From positions 1-64,000 of the forward strand of contig JAJFHE010000059.1 in the NCBI GenBank assembly GCA_021775755.1: a stretch of 64,000 nt of DNA. Direction: 5' to 3'. Of this stretch, positions 36,323-44,922 are shown in pieces. Source of the DNA: Hyphomicrobiales bacterium. GTDB lineage: Bacteria; Pseudomonadota; Alphaproteobacteria; Rhizobiales; JAJFHB01. Position numbers and translations under genes: made by a program. The notes beneath the pieces were generated by a model. That model was given only the letters and a program-made list of their open reading frames with translations. It did no database searches and was not told the origin of the DNA. Numbering within the stretch: the first letter of the stretch is position 1; each line of letters opens with the position of its first letter.

Positions 36323-37060
36323 CTATAGCAAAAACCCTCCCCCGGCTTGAACAGATTGTCCGGTGATCCACCCGGCACGGCTGTCGGAAAGTAACAGAAC
36401 CGCATTTGCGATATCTTTGGGTTCACCAAGGCGACCCATCGGAGTTTGCGCAATAATCATTCCCAGCATTTCTTCATTTGATTTTACGTCAGTTGTTATG
36501 TCTGTATCCGTAAGGCCCGGTGCGACCGCATTGACCCGGATACCGATTAGACCAAGTTCAGCGGCGAGGAGTCTGGTGGCATGGTCCACGGCCGCTTTTG
36601 ATGACGCGTAAGCCACGACACCCGGCATTATGCCACGGGCCGCTACGGATGAAATATTGATGATAGCCCCCTTACTGTTGGCCAGATGGGGAGTTGCTTC
36701 GCGGATAAGGGCTAGGGGCGCAAACACGTTGGTTCGGTAAATGCCTTCGATTTCTTCGTCACTGATTTCAGACAGCGGACCCATATTGCCCGTTCCGGCG
36801 TTGTTCACCAGAACATCCAGTCGTCCAAATTTACGAATGGTTTCTTCAATAATTCGGGCCGGTTCCCCTTTTTTGCTGACATCGCCGGCTACGAAGTGGG
36901 CTTGCGCTCCCAGTTCCTGAGTTGTTTCCTCCAGAACGGACTGTCTTCGGCCAGTGATAACCACCTTTGCCCCTTTGGCGATAAAGGCAGATGCAGTGGC
37001 TTTCCCAATCCCTGTTCCGCCACCTGTGATGAGTACCACATTGTTTTCAAAATTTTCCAT
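36323..37060 (-). CDS. SDR-family oxidoreductase
   Basis: A 245-residue classical short-chain dehydrogenase. The cofactor motif TGGGTGIGKA is at about residues 12-21, NNAG near 87, and the catalytic Ser-Tyr-Lys appears in NISSVAARGIMPGVVAYASSKAA. The C-terminal GRLGEPKDIANAVLLLSD and ITGQSVQAGGGFLL are typical. Base composition is less GC-rich than the core genes. It is followed on the opposite flank by a quinone-reductase-like gene on the same strand; the substrate is unknown. Confidence 0.88.
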   Translation of the reverse strand: MENFENNVVLITGGGTGIGKATASAFIAKGAKVVITGRRQSVLEETTQELGAQAHFVAGDVSKKGEPARIIEETIRKFGRLDVLVNNAGTGNMGPLSEISDEEIEGIYRTNVFAPLALIREATPHLANSKGAIINISSVAARGIMPGVVAYASSKAAVDHATRLLAAELGLIGIRVNAVAPGLTDTDITTDVKSNEEMLGMIIAQTPMGRLGEPKDIANAVLLLSDSRAGWITGQSVQAGGGFLL

Positions 37061-37128
37061 TTGAGTCTCCTGATTGTTAAGTAGCCGGACTATTTCTCGC
37101 GCAGAGAAACCCCCAGCTGTTTTGATCG

Positions 37129-37719
37129 CTATCCTGGCGATTGATGAGTGCGCCGGACTAACAAGTCGCTGATCCTGTTGGCGCTGGGGTCAAGCTGCGG
37201 GTCGGTCACATACGAAATCAACGCAGGGACACTTGCATTGAGTCTCGTCTGATCTCGGCTCATCGCACTGTGAAGCACAAATGGCGGCAGATAGGTCATG
37301 CCGGTCAAAAGTGCCGTCTGCTGAAATGGCGTCAGAAGCTCGGGCATGGAAAAGTTGTTGAATGCGCCAACCTGGTAGCTTTCGGCCGGGCCCCCGGTGG
37401 AAATAGCAAGCATGAGCTCTTTTCCAATTAGCTGATTGCCACCGGGGCCATAGGCAAATCCGACGAGCAACACTTGATCGAGCCAAGCCTTGAGAACGGG
37501 TGGTGATGAGTACCAATAAAATGGGAACTGCAACACGACGCGGTCAGCTTTTTGCAGATGTGCCTGCTCAACAGCCGAGTCAAAATTCATTTCAGGCCCG
37601 CCGACGGCCATCAGATCGCGGGCGGTGACACCCGCCATATTTGACAACGCGTCAAACCACTTACGATTGATCGAAGAGGAAGCGAGGTCCGGGTGAGCGG
37701 TCAAAACAAGGATGTTCAT
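37129..37719 (-). CDS. NAD(P)H oxidoreductase, flavodoxin-like fold (KefF/NQO type)
   Basis: A 196-residue FMN enzyme starting MNILVLTAHPDLASSSINR. ADRVVLQFPFYWYSSPPVLKAWLDQV is the family signature for flavin and quinone binding. Members reduce quinones by two electrons or activate KefC-type K+ efflux. The ATG at 37719 is selected; the upstream extension to 37803 is polar filler. The gene is divergent from the LysR regulator, its likely controller. Confidence 0.87.
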   Translation of the reverse strand: MNILVLTAHPDLASSSINRKWFDALSNMAGVTARDLMAVGGPEMNFDSAVEQAHLQKADRVVLQFPFYWYSSPPVLKAWLDQVLLVGFAYGPGGNQLIGKELMLAISTGGPAESYQVGAFNNFSMPELLTPFQQTALLTGMTYLPPFVLHSAMSRDQTRLNASVPALISYVTDPQLDPSANRISDLLVRRTHQSPG

Positions 37720-37834
37720 GGGTTGCCTTTGTCGCTGTGTCCCAGTGTTGCGTTGATCCGTCTTTCGCAGCTGGTCGAGTTGTTGCGTTTGCTTGTTGCC
37801 CAAAATATATATACCCCCGATGGAACAACAATAG

Positions 37835-37856
37835 ACCAGTTATCTACTTCTCTGGT
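37835..37856. promoter_or_regulatory. Candidate LysR-type operator (inverted repeat)
   Basis: ACCAG (37835-37839) and CTGGT (37852-37856) form a short interrupted palindrome in the divergent interval between the quinone-reductase and LysR genes, 15 bp before the LysR start. Location and size fit autoregulation, but no test is possible here. Confidence 0.35.
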
Positions 37857-37871
37857 GTAGGAGATGCATCA

Positions 37872-38789
37872 ATGCGCCTGCCTCTTTCCACTCTCGAAGT
37901 GTTCAATGCGATTGCCAAAGAGGGAAGTCTGAGCGCGGCTGCGCAAAAGCTAGGGATCAAACGTTCTACAGTAAGTCACCAACTGAAGAGCCTTGAGGAC
38001 AGAATTGGGACGGCACTGTTTATCCGAACCACACGCTCAATTAATCTGACCGAAGCCGGACGTGCACTGGCGCGAAATTCAGGTCCAGCGTTTGAGCAAC
38101 TTGCCGACGGGCTTGAAAGTGCGCTTACCGTAGGCCATGCGGCGCGCGGTACGTTAAAGCTCGCAATTCCTGAGATTGCCTATCACCTGCTAGTCCGTAA
38201 AATGCTGGTGCCATTTCAGACGCTTTACCCCGAGATAGAAGTCGAGCTTTTACTGACCGATGCCTTGTCGGATGTCCTTGGTGAGAGCCTGCATGCGGGA
38301 TTTCGCGTTGGCGGATTAATTGCGCAGGATATGGTTGCCATCAGTCTGACAGGCCCATTGACAACAGCTGTGGTGGCAAGCCCAAAGTATTTGAAAGAGC
38401 GAGGTACGCCGAAAGATCCGACGGAGCTGCTTGCACATAATTGTCTGCGCTATCGCCTCCAAAGCTCTAGCCAGATCGCACCATGGACCTTTTCCGGTCC
38501 TGATGGTGATTACCCGGTAGAAGTGCGCGGTAGCTTGATTGCTAATTCTTCGCCGGTAACTGTTGAAATGGCGGCTCGCGGGTTGGGAGTTGCGTACTCG
38601 TTCCGCGACACCTGCGTGGATGCGTTGGCATCTGGTCAGATCGAAGAAGTGTTGACCGAGCATCGGGTTTCCATACCCGGCATTAATATCTATTTTCCGC
38701 CAGAATACCGTTCGATGACACCGCTTCGCCTTTTTATCCGACACCTAAAAGAGAGTCTCATTGGCGCTTCATCTGAATGGCCGCATTGA
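37872..38789 (+). CDS. LysR-family transcriptional regulator
   Basis: A 305-residue regulator. The N-terminal winged helix reads LEVFNAIAKEGSLSAAAQKLGI, then STVSHQLKSLEDRIGTALF. Residues of about 90-295 form the effector-binding domain. The ATG at 37872 has TAGGAG 8 bp upstream. It is divergent from the quinone-reductase/SDR pair, which it probably controls; the inducer is unknown. The codon composition is less GC-rich than the core. Confidence 0.9.
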   Translation: MRLPLSTLEVFNAIAKEGSLSAAAQKLGIKRSTVSHQLKSLEDRIGTALFIRTTRSINLTEAGRALARNSGPAFEQLADGLESALTVGHAARGTLKLAIPEIAYHLLVRKMLVPFQTLYPEIEVELLLTDALSDVLGESLHAGFRVGGLIAQDMVAISLTGPLTTAVVASPKYLKERGTPKDPTELLAHNCLRYRLQSSSQIAPWTFSGPDGDYPVEVRGSLIANSSPVTVEMAARGLGVAYSFRDTCVDALASGQIEEVLTEHRVSIPGINIYFPPEYRSMTPLRLFIRHLKESLIGASSEWPH

Positions 38790-39001
38790 GCTATCCTTTC
38801 ACGTGGCGGCGTCCGCTATGCGTGGACCGCGCCAATTCGACGACGTCGCAGCATTCGGTACAATGGGCTCACAGCGGTCATTGCAGCCTACCGGATTAAT
38901 GGGTCCTGACCCTAGGTTTGACCGGCGGGACAAGGCGGTTCATGACGCCAGTGCATGGGAGCTGGGCTAGGCTACCGGCTGGCCTGGAATTCACCCGCCC
39001 C

Positions 39002-39850
39002 TCAAGGGTTTCGTATAACGTCAGGGTCAAAATATTTCGGAATGCTTCCCTCGGTCGCGTAAAGGTAGAGTGCCGTTCTCAGAATGGCGCTGAGTGTCGA
39101 GTAGGCAAGCGATGTAGCAAATACCCAGATTGCGACAAACACGAAGATCGAAATGCTCACTGCTGGCGCAAATTCAAGAATGACCAACCCCAAAAAGACG
39201 AGCAGAATTGACGGAAACACAATGAGCGCCGCGACGAGCATGGACATTCCCACTTCGGCAATCAGAAGTTCGCCCCAGGTCTTCTTGATGACGGAAACAG
39301 ACTTTTTCAGTGCGGCGATCGGGCCAACTTTCTCGGACACCAAAACGGGTACCACAAAGAAACTGGCGATCGCCCATCCCGCGCCCAGAAAGGCGAACAC
39401 ATACTTGCCGATGCCCTTGTCCGCGCTGGCCATCCGGCTCAGGAAGAAACCGACAACCGATGTTGTGAGGGACCAGACAAATATCTGAGGCAATCGCTGG
39501 ATTGATGCTCTCAGTCCGTCGGCAACCGTCGGATCCCCTCCCGCGAACCTGATCTTGGCGCACGCAATCAAAGCGGCATTGAAAAATATCATTACAAAAC
39601 AGGCCACAAAATACACGGCAAAGTCGAACGCAATCGTGGTAATGCCGAAGCCTTCTTCCTCCGAGCCCGCCACAAGTTCCAGGACGACCTCCAGCTGACC
39701 GCTCGCCCAAAGGGGACCGACAACGCTGGCCAGAAGAAGGCCACACGTGACCAGGCTCAGGATCGGAAATACGAGGAGTTCCTTGTCAAGTCTCAGGACG
39801 CGCCAGCACATTTTTGCAATGGTCCAGGCTCTTTTGAATTTCTCCAGCAT
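39002..39850 (-). CDS. DUF6159-like integral membrane protein
   Basis: A 282-residue protein with about six membrane helices. It starts MLEKFKRAWTIAKMCWRVLR, then LDKELLVFPILSL; this basic N-terminus plus LDKELLxFP pattern recalls the DUF6159 group of unknown function. ATG 39850 has AGGGGG just before it, so the open frame up to 40036 is not used. The ending SIPKYFDPDVI is also family-like. Confidence 0.8.
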   Translation of the reverse strand: MLEKFKRAWTIAKMCWRVLRLDKELLVFPILSLVTCGLLLASVVGPLWASGQLEVVLELVAGSEEEGFGITTIAFDFAVYFVACFVMIFFNAALIACAKIRFAGGDPTVADGLRASIQRLPQIFVWSLTTSVVGFFLSRMASADKGIGKYVFAFLGAGWAIASFFVVPVLVSEKVGPIAALKKSVSVIKKTWGELLIAEVGMSMLVAALIVFPSILLVFLGLVILEFAPAVSISIFVFVAIWVFATSLAYSTLSAILRTALYLYATEGSIPKYFDPDVIRNP

Positions 39851-40173
39851 ATCCCCCTGCTTCCTGTGCGGCCAAACAGCACCACGACAACGGACGCCCC
39901 TCAACTGCACCTTACAGGTTGTATGATTGAAGCCGGCGTATTTTCTCGGGCGGCTCGCACGGCAGCAAGCATGCCGGCTTTGGGTTCCCACAAAGGGCCC
40001 GCACGACCAGAACCCTGAGTGTGAACTGAGCCACACCGGATTGGCGTTATGGCCGACGGACAGTGCATGGCACTTAGTGGACCCTTCGTGCTGGCGCGCA
40101 GGATGTCAGGAACTGGGGATAGTGAGGACATACTCCGGGGTGGCTCACCGGATGGCGCTTAGGAATGCACGGC
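39851..40173. other. Intergenic sequence, no gene seen
   Basis: These 323 bp hold only short frames with low-quality, arginine-rich translations. It separates the DUF6159-like gene from a truncated DUF805-like gene and may be decayed DNA. Confidence 0.4.
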
Positions 40174-40410
40174 CTAGTGCAGAGGGCCGGGGCCAAAGTC
40201 GTTGGGCCCCTGCGTGCCGCGCCGCAGGCCGAGCTCGAAAAGCGCCCAAATGCCGATGCCGACCACAATCGCGATCACGGTCCATCCAAGCGCATTGGGC
40301 ATAAGGACGTGCTCGCCGTCGATTTGTGTGGCCTCTGTTGTCAGGCCGAACATGTTGCCGGCGATATGAATGGCCACGGGCGTCCAGACCGCCGCAACAA
40401 AGGAACCGGT
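40174..40410 (-). pseudogene. Truncated DUF805-like membrane protein (C-terminal part)
   Basis: Reading leftward, about 79 residues include a membrane helix (ALGWTVIAIVVGIGIWALFELGL) and the ending RRGTQGPNDFGPGPL, which matches the G-x-x-GPNxFG-P tail of DUF805 proteins. The N-terminal helices expected for a full protein of over 110 residues are missing; that side runs into transposase sequence near 40395-40425. The gene was evidently cut by a mobile-element event. A start codon at 40452 lies in the transposase part. Confidence 0.55.
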
Positions 40411-41010
40411 AAGGGCCTTGCCTGGCTGATCGGCAAGAATATCACGCCGCACGTGCCGGTCCGTGATTTGAGCAAGCGCAAGGATGGCACATCCTCACGT
40501 GTCGATTTTATTTTCGATACAGCCAACGACATCTACGCCTGCCCGGCAGGCAAGGCCTTGGAGACGACCGGTCGCGTCCGCTCAGACAACACCTGTCGCT
40601 ACCTTGCCAGCACCTTCGATTGCAGGGCTTGCTCGTTGAACCACAAGTGCTGCCCCAACATGCCGTTCAGACGGGCTCCGCGAGATATCAATGAAGCAGC
40701 ACGTGACATCGCCAGATCGTTCGTTGGTACGCCGGAATTTGAGCGCTCAAGTGATGAACTCAACAAAGTGGAAATGAGATTTGCACACTGAAGACCCACC
40801 ACCGCTTCGGGCGAATGCGATTACGAGGGCTCTCCGGCGCCCGTGACGGGTTCCACCTTGCAGCCATCGTCCAGCACCTCAAAACAATGGCAATGCGGCT
40901 TGCCGGTTCACCGGCAATGATGACCGCAAGGAAAGCAAAGGGTGCGGAATGGGCTTGCCTGACGCCTTCAACACCCAAGCCACCAGCAAGATCGTCAAAC
41001 ACCCGGAACT
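40411..41010 (+). pseudogene. IS1182-type transposase remnant, frameshifted
   Basis: From about 40411 the plus strand reads LAWLIGKNITPHVPVRDLS, then a FDTANDIYACPAGKAL segment and the Cys-rich CRACSLNHKCCPN followed by APRDINEAARDIAR, closely resembling the C-terminal half of IS1182-family transposases. The frame stops at 40791; the following conserved block (MRLRGLSGARDGFHLAAIVQHLK, starting 40815) is in another frame. The N-terminal half is missing. It is a dead fragment. Confidence 0.75.
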
Positions 41011-41160
41011 CCGCTAAATCGGAAGAGTTTTTTCAACACCATTGACCTACAGCGGATCTATCACAACTACGAGAAGAAGCCGCGCGAGTGCGGCGGGCCG
41101 TTAACAGGGCCCAAACCCTTATGACATCGCACACCGGACATCCAACAAGGCATAAATTGA

Positions 41161-41739
41161 TCACCGCTTCGGCAAGTTTGTTTTCCAGCCGGTGATCATC
41201 GACCCAACCAGATTTTCCCGGTGCTCGAGACTTGCCACCACAACGCCCGCGATGTGTAGACCAACCAGACCGAGCGTCAGATTTACGATAAATTCGTGCA
41301 ACTCTTCCACCCACTCGACGCCCCAAAACGTGTCACTCGTCAGCATGATGCCCGTCGCACTTACTGCGGCTAGACATGCCAGAAGTGCCATCACCATGGC
41401 TCCGCCGGCGGGATTGTGGCCCAGGTAACGTTTTGCCCGAAGGTGTGTGCTGTCGCGCAAAAACGCCAGTATGGTAGATGGCCTGTAGACGAAATCTGCG
41501 AATCTTGCGTGCCTGGCGCCAATGATACCCCAGAGTATGCGAACGGTTATCAGCCCCAACACGAGGTATCCCATCCATTCATGAACGCGGTCCCACTCTT
41601 CAGCTGATATCCAGGCAGTAAAGAATGCTGTAACCAGAGACCAGTGAAAGACGCGCACCACCGGATCCCAGACCTTGACTTTGGGTGGCGGCGTAACGCC
41701 GCCACCGTCTGTCGCTTGGTCAATGTGCAGTTCGGTCAT
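41161..41739 (-). CDS. Cytochrome b561-like membrane protein
   Basis: A 192-residue di-haem cytochrome b of the b561/Ni-hydrogenase-like group. It begins with VWDPVVRVFHWSLVTAFFTAW (first haem His), followed by HEWMGYLVLGLITVRILWGI, a GHNPAGGAMV loop and a fourth helix with HEFIVNLTLGLVGLHIAGVV (further His ligands). It passes electrons within the inner membrane. Its ATG overlaps the stop of the PepSY gene upstream, so the two proteins are co-made; PepSY-cytochrome pairs are usual partners. Confidence 0.88.
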   Translation of the reverse strand: MTELHIDQATDGGGVTPPPKVKVWDPVVRVFHWSLVTAFFTAWISAEEWDRVHEWMGYLVLGLITVRILWGIIGARHARFADFVYRPSTILAFLRDSTHLRAKRYLGHNPAGGAMVMALLACLAAVSATGIMLTSDTFWGVEWVEELHEFIVNLTLGLVGLHIAGVVVASLEHRENLVGSMITGWKTNLPKR

Positions 41740-42014
41740 GAATCATGTTCGACCTTCACGACAACGCCGGTCACAGGATGCATGTAGATTTCCACCCGCC
41801 TACCACTTTGATCGAATGCATAGACTTCGTAGCAACTATCGTCCGTCTCCACTCTGCGAACGTCGTAGCCCATCTCAGTCGCCATGGTGCTGATTGCCTC
41901 GTGGCTCAGCCATTCGCCAGATGTGTTCTCACATTGGGCACCGCCGCTCGCGAATGCTGGTGAAATGGACAGGGCTGCAATAATTGACGGTACCGCGAAA
42001 TATAATTTGCGCAT
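41736..42014 (-). CDS. Secreted PepSY-like domain protein
   Basis: A 92-residue periplasmic protein with a signal peptide ending around SPAFASG (residue 23). The mature part WLSHEAISTMATEMGYDVRR, then EVYAFDQSGRRVEIYMHPVTG is a PepSY-like fold. It starts the leftward unit with the cytochrome b561 gene. Its divergent neighbour is another PepSY protein with the two-component genes. Confidence 0.8.
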   Translation of the reverse strand: MRKLYFAVPSIIAALSISPAFASGGAQCENTSGEWLSHEAISTMATEMGYDVRRVETDDSCYEVYAFDQSGRRVEIYMHPVTGVVVKVEHDS

Positions 42015-42091
42015 GGTTCAGTTCCTCTCATATTGGCTCGCAACGAATGCGATAGTGCCAATTTAAGAGACGTGCCGTGACAGGCCGCTGA

Positions 42092-42103
42092 TGAACGCGT
42101 TCA
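42092..42103. promoter_or_regulatory. Perfect 12-bp palindrome in the divergent PepSY control region
   Basis: TGAACGCGTTCA is perfectly self-complementary and lies between the two divergent PepSY genes, about 40-50 bp from the rightward start. It is a candidate operator for the encoded response regulator or another dimeric regulator. No further copy was looked for systematically. Confidence 0.35.
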
Positions 42104-42149
42104 GCAATCTGTCATTTTGCGGCAGGCAATCTACGATGTGATGACGAAC

Positions 42150-42488
42150 ATGACACGCCGCCGATTTGTGGCAACTATTGGCGCCAGTATTTCAATCGCG
42201 ATGACGATCGGGTTGGCTGGTGCGTGGGCCGATAAGGGCCGTGGACGAGGTCGGGACGGCGACCACGATGATGCATGGGAACATAGTCAGTCAGGCGACA
42301 CTCTTTCCCTGAGCGAAGTATTACAAATCGTGCGACCACAGATCGATGGCCAGATCATTGAAATCGAGTACGAGTTTGAAGACGGCCGTCCCATGTATGA
42401 GTTCAAGTACATTAATCCTGCCGGCCGGGTTCGGGAGATGTATGTCGATGCTCGCACAGGCGCAATCATCAGGGACGAGTTGGACTGA
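42150..42488 (+). CDS. Exported PepSY-domain protein
   Basis: A 112-residue protein with a twin-arginine-like leader (MTRRRFVATIGASIS) cleaved around GAWA-DK, a charged spacer, and a C-terminal PepSY domain (LSLSEVLQIVRPQIDGQIIE, ending YVDARTGAII). ATG 42150 or ATG 42141 could start; the frame opens at a TTG at 42117. Its stop overlaps the response-regulator ATG, so it is made with the two-component system, probably as its periplasmic input. Confidence 0.85.
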   Translation: MTRRRFVATIGASISIAMTIGLAGAWADKGRGRGRDGDHDDAWEHSQSGDTLSLSEVLQIVRPQIDGQIIEIEYEFEDGRPMYEFKYINPAGRVREMYVDARTGAIIRDELD

Positions 42489-43153
42489 TGCGCATCCTGC
42501 TAGTCGAAGACGATGTGCGGATCACCCGCGATGTGACCGATACGCTCAGTGCTGCCGGTTACATCGTGGACCATGAAAGCGATGGTGAGGAAGCTTGGTT
42601 CAAAGGTAGCACGGAGAACTATGCGGCGGTCATACTCGATCTCGGATTGCCACGGATGGATGGTTTGGCGATTCTTAAGAAGTGGCGCGCCGAGGAACGG
42701 CGATTTCCGATCCTGGTTCTGTCGGCGAGAGGCACCTGGGGTGAGCGCGTGGAAGGCATTGACGCAGGTGCCGATGACTATCTGCCCAAGCCCTTCGAAC
42801 TGGAAGAACTCCTGGCGCGTTTGCGCGCTGTCATCAGACGATCTGCCGGCCATGCGAACGCATTGTTGAGGCATGGCGAAGTAGTGCTCGATCCAAAGCA
42901 GATGCGAGTTACCGTTCGAGGAGTTCCAAAATCACTATCGCCTCAGGAGTACCGCTTGTTGTCGTATCTGATGCACCATGGCGGGCGCGTTGTTTCGCAG
43001 CGAGAACTGGCCGAACACCTGCAGGGTGAGCATGAAGAACGTGAATCAAATGCGGTTGAAGTTCTTGTCGGTCGTCTTAGGCGCAAGCTCGATATCGACG
43101 TGATCAAAACGCATCGCGGCTTCGGCTATGCTGTGGGCACTGAAGAGCAATGA
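42488..43153 (+). CDS. OmpR/PhoP-family response regulator
   Basis: A 221-residue DNA-binding regulator. The receiver has the acidic pair in LLVEDDVRIT, phospho-acceptor Asp51 (VILDLGLPRMDG) and the conserved Lys in YLPKPFELEEL. The C-terminal winged helix contains LSPQEYRLLSYLMHHGGRVV and ends THRGFGYAV. It overlaps the PepSY gene before it and the kinase gene after it, a tight operon. Confidence 0.93.
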   Translation: MRILLVEDDVRITRDVTDTLSAAGYIVDHESDGEEAWFKGSTENYAAVILDLGLPRMDGLAILKKWRAEERRFPILVLSARGTWGERVEGIDAGADDYLPKPFELEELLARLRAVIRRSAGHANALLRHGEVVLDPKQMRVTVRGVPKSLSPQEYRLLSYLMHHGGRVVSQRELAEHLQGEHEERESNAVEVLVGRLRRKLDIDVIKTHRGFGYAVGTEEQ

Positions 43154-44505
43154 AATCACGATCGCTTAGGCTCCGCCTGCTCGTTTCGCACTTTCTCGCC
43201 ATTTTTGTAGTGCTGGGGCTCACCGGGCTCGGTCTTGTCGTTCTGTTTGAGCGGCATGTGGAGCGCAGAGCCGGCGTTGAACTGAACACCTATCTCAATC
43301 AGATTGCTGCAAAACTTGCTTTCGACGATTCCGGAAAAGCCCATCTCATCGACGATCCGGGCGACCCTCGATTCGACAGCGTGTTTAGTGGACTGTACTG
43401 GCAAGTGGAGGATGAAGGCTCCGGCAAGATTGTAAGGTCTCGGTCTTTGTGGGATACGAGGATAGGCCTGCCGGAAGACATGCCACCTATCGGGGACATT
43501 GAAGTTCACGCTGCAACGGGCCCGGATAACTCGATCCTCCTCGTTCATGAACGCCGATTGATATTCTCCACGAGCGAGCGTGAAAACACTGCCCGGATAG
43601 CGGTCGCTGTAGATCGTGTGGAGTTGAAGTCGGCGACGAGCGCATTTGCCACGGAAGTTGCGCTGGCGCTATGTACTCTCGGTACGGTGCTCATCATATC
43701 GGCTTGGGTGCAAGTCAGCGTTGGTTTGCGGCCTCTGAGGACTATACAAACTGCAATCGCAGCTATCCGAGAGGGCAAAGCCTCGCGACTTAAGGCCGAC
43801 GTTCCGACTGAGATCACTCCGCTGGTTGATGAGGTAAACGGCCTGCTCGCGGCACAGGAATCCGCCTTAACAAAGGCAAGAGAGCGAGCCTCTGATCTTG
43901 CACATGGCTTTAAAACACCCTTGACGGCCCTAAAGACGGATGTGGGTCGGCTGCGTGACAGGGGACAAGAACGCATCGCGGCTGACATCGAAACAACTTC
44001 GCGCTTGATGCAGCGTCAAATTGAGCGTGAACTGGCTAAAGCAAGAATTCGCGATACGAACAACACAGCGGAAGTCGGCGTGCTCCAGATCGTGCAGGGA
44101 CTGATCAGGACGCTAAAGCGAACACCACAAGCCGAGACAAAAGTAATTACGGCAGAGCTTGATGCCGATGTCGTCTTGCGCATGGACAGAGACGATTTGT
44201 CGGATGTCCTTGGAAATCTACTCGAGAACGCAATCAAATATGCGCGGAAAACGGTGATCATCCGCGCGAAAAGAGAGGGGGCGATGATGCAGCTCATTGT
44301 GGAAGACGACGGTGCCGGCGTCGGCGATGATCTGCGAAACTCCATAACTGAGCGTGGCATGCGCCTGGATCAATCGCGCACAGGCTCGGGTCTGGGGCTC
44401 GCAATTGTTACCGATGTGCTTGATGTCTACGCCTCTGAGTTGATGCTTGGGAGATCTCGTTTGGGCGGTTTGAGCGTGAGCTTCATGATCCCGTTCGTCG
44501 AATAG
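43150..44505 (+). CDS. Sensor histidine kinase
   Basis: A 451-residue membrane kinase of the PhoQ/QseC type. Two membrane helices (about residues 10-32 and 165-190) flank a periplasmic sensor region; HAMP follows. The phospho-acceptor His252 lies in SDLAHGFKTPLTAL (Gly-Phe replaces the common Glu-Leu/Ile). The ATPase domain has NLLENAIKYA, EDDGAGV and GSGLGLAI. With the adjacent PepSY proteins it likely senses a periplasmic or redox cue. Confidence 0.92.
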   Translation: MKSRSLRLRLLVSHFLAIFVVLGLTGLGLVVLFERHVERRAGVELNTYLNQIAAKLAFDDSGKAHLIDDPGDPRFDSVFSGLYWQVEDEGSGKIVRSRSLWDTRIGLPEDMPPIGDIEVHAATGPDNSILLVHERRLIFSTSERENTARIAVAVDRVELKSATSAFATEVALALCTLGTVLIISAWVQVSVGLRPLRTIQTAIAAIREGKASRLKADVPTEITPLVDEVNGLLAAQESALTKARERASDLAHGFKTPLTALKTDVGRLRDRGQERIAADIETTSRLMQRQIERELAKARIRDTNNTAEVGVLQIVQGLIRTLKRTPQAETKVITAELDADVVLRMDRDDLSDVLGNLLENAIKYARKTVIIRAKREGAMMQLIVEDDGAGVGDDLRNSITERGMRLDQSRTGSGLGLAIVTDVLDVYASELMLGRSRLGGLSVSFMIPFVE

Positions 44506-44639
44506 AACTCAGTAGACGACGTCAGTTTGGTCCGCTACTCGACCGCCGGGTCAGATATGAGCGCGTTTGCCCCTCGGCCAGCCCAATAGTTGGCATAGTC
44601 AATTGCCATTTTCGTGAGATGGGAGTCCGCAAATGGCAC
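44506..44639. other. Spacer between the kinase gene and the MITE
   Basis: About 134 bp without a gene, terminator or recognisable site. Confidence 0.4.
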
Positions 44640-44642
44640 TTA

Positions 44643-44902
44643 TACCAAGGGCGGCAATTATTGACCCATTTCATGAGCCATTCCGGCTCGCTCGACGAGG
44701 CGCGGGCCGCAGTGCGATGCGGTGTATCGGACAAGGCCCGCAACGCGGTCGACGGGCCGGAATGGCCCACCGCAGGCCGGGTGCTTTTGCCCTCCCGCAG
44801 CGTTGCGTACTGTTTACGGTACCTGTACCGCGGCGCAGTACGCGCCTTGCCGGAGGGTAAAATCATCCCGGTGAAACGGGTCAACAATTGCCGCCCTTGG
44901 TA
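44643..44902. mobile_element. MITE: 260-bp foldback element with TTA target duplication
   Basis: The ends are inverted repeats of about 31 bp with two mismatches: TACCAAGGGCGGCAATTATT at the left end from 44643, and its complement at the right end to 44902. Directly outside are TTA at 44640-44642 and at 44903-44905, a 3-bp target duplication. A second inner inverted repeat (44675-44696 with 44748-44768) makes much of the element self-complementary. No transposase fits inside. TNA duplications are known for some IS5-group elements, a possible helper family (inference). Confidence 0.85.
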
Positions 44903-44922
44903 TTATGTGGGAGGACTTGGCG

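Noticed and set aside
38790-39001. Possible gene after the LysR regulator
   Set aside because: Only short frames with no ribosome-binding site and no recognisable product.
44522-44887. Open frames within the MITE
   Set aside because: They arise from the inverted repeats and carry no transposase features.
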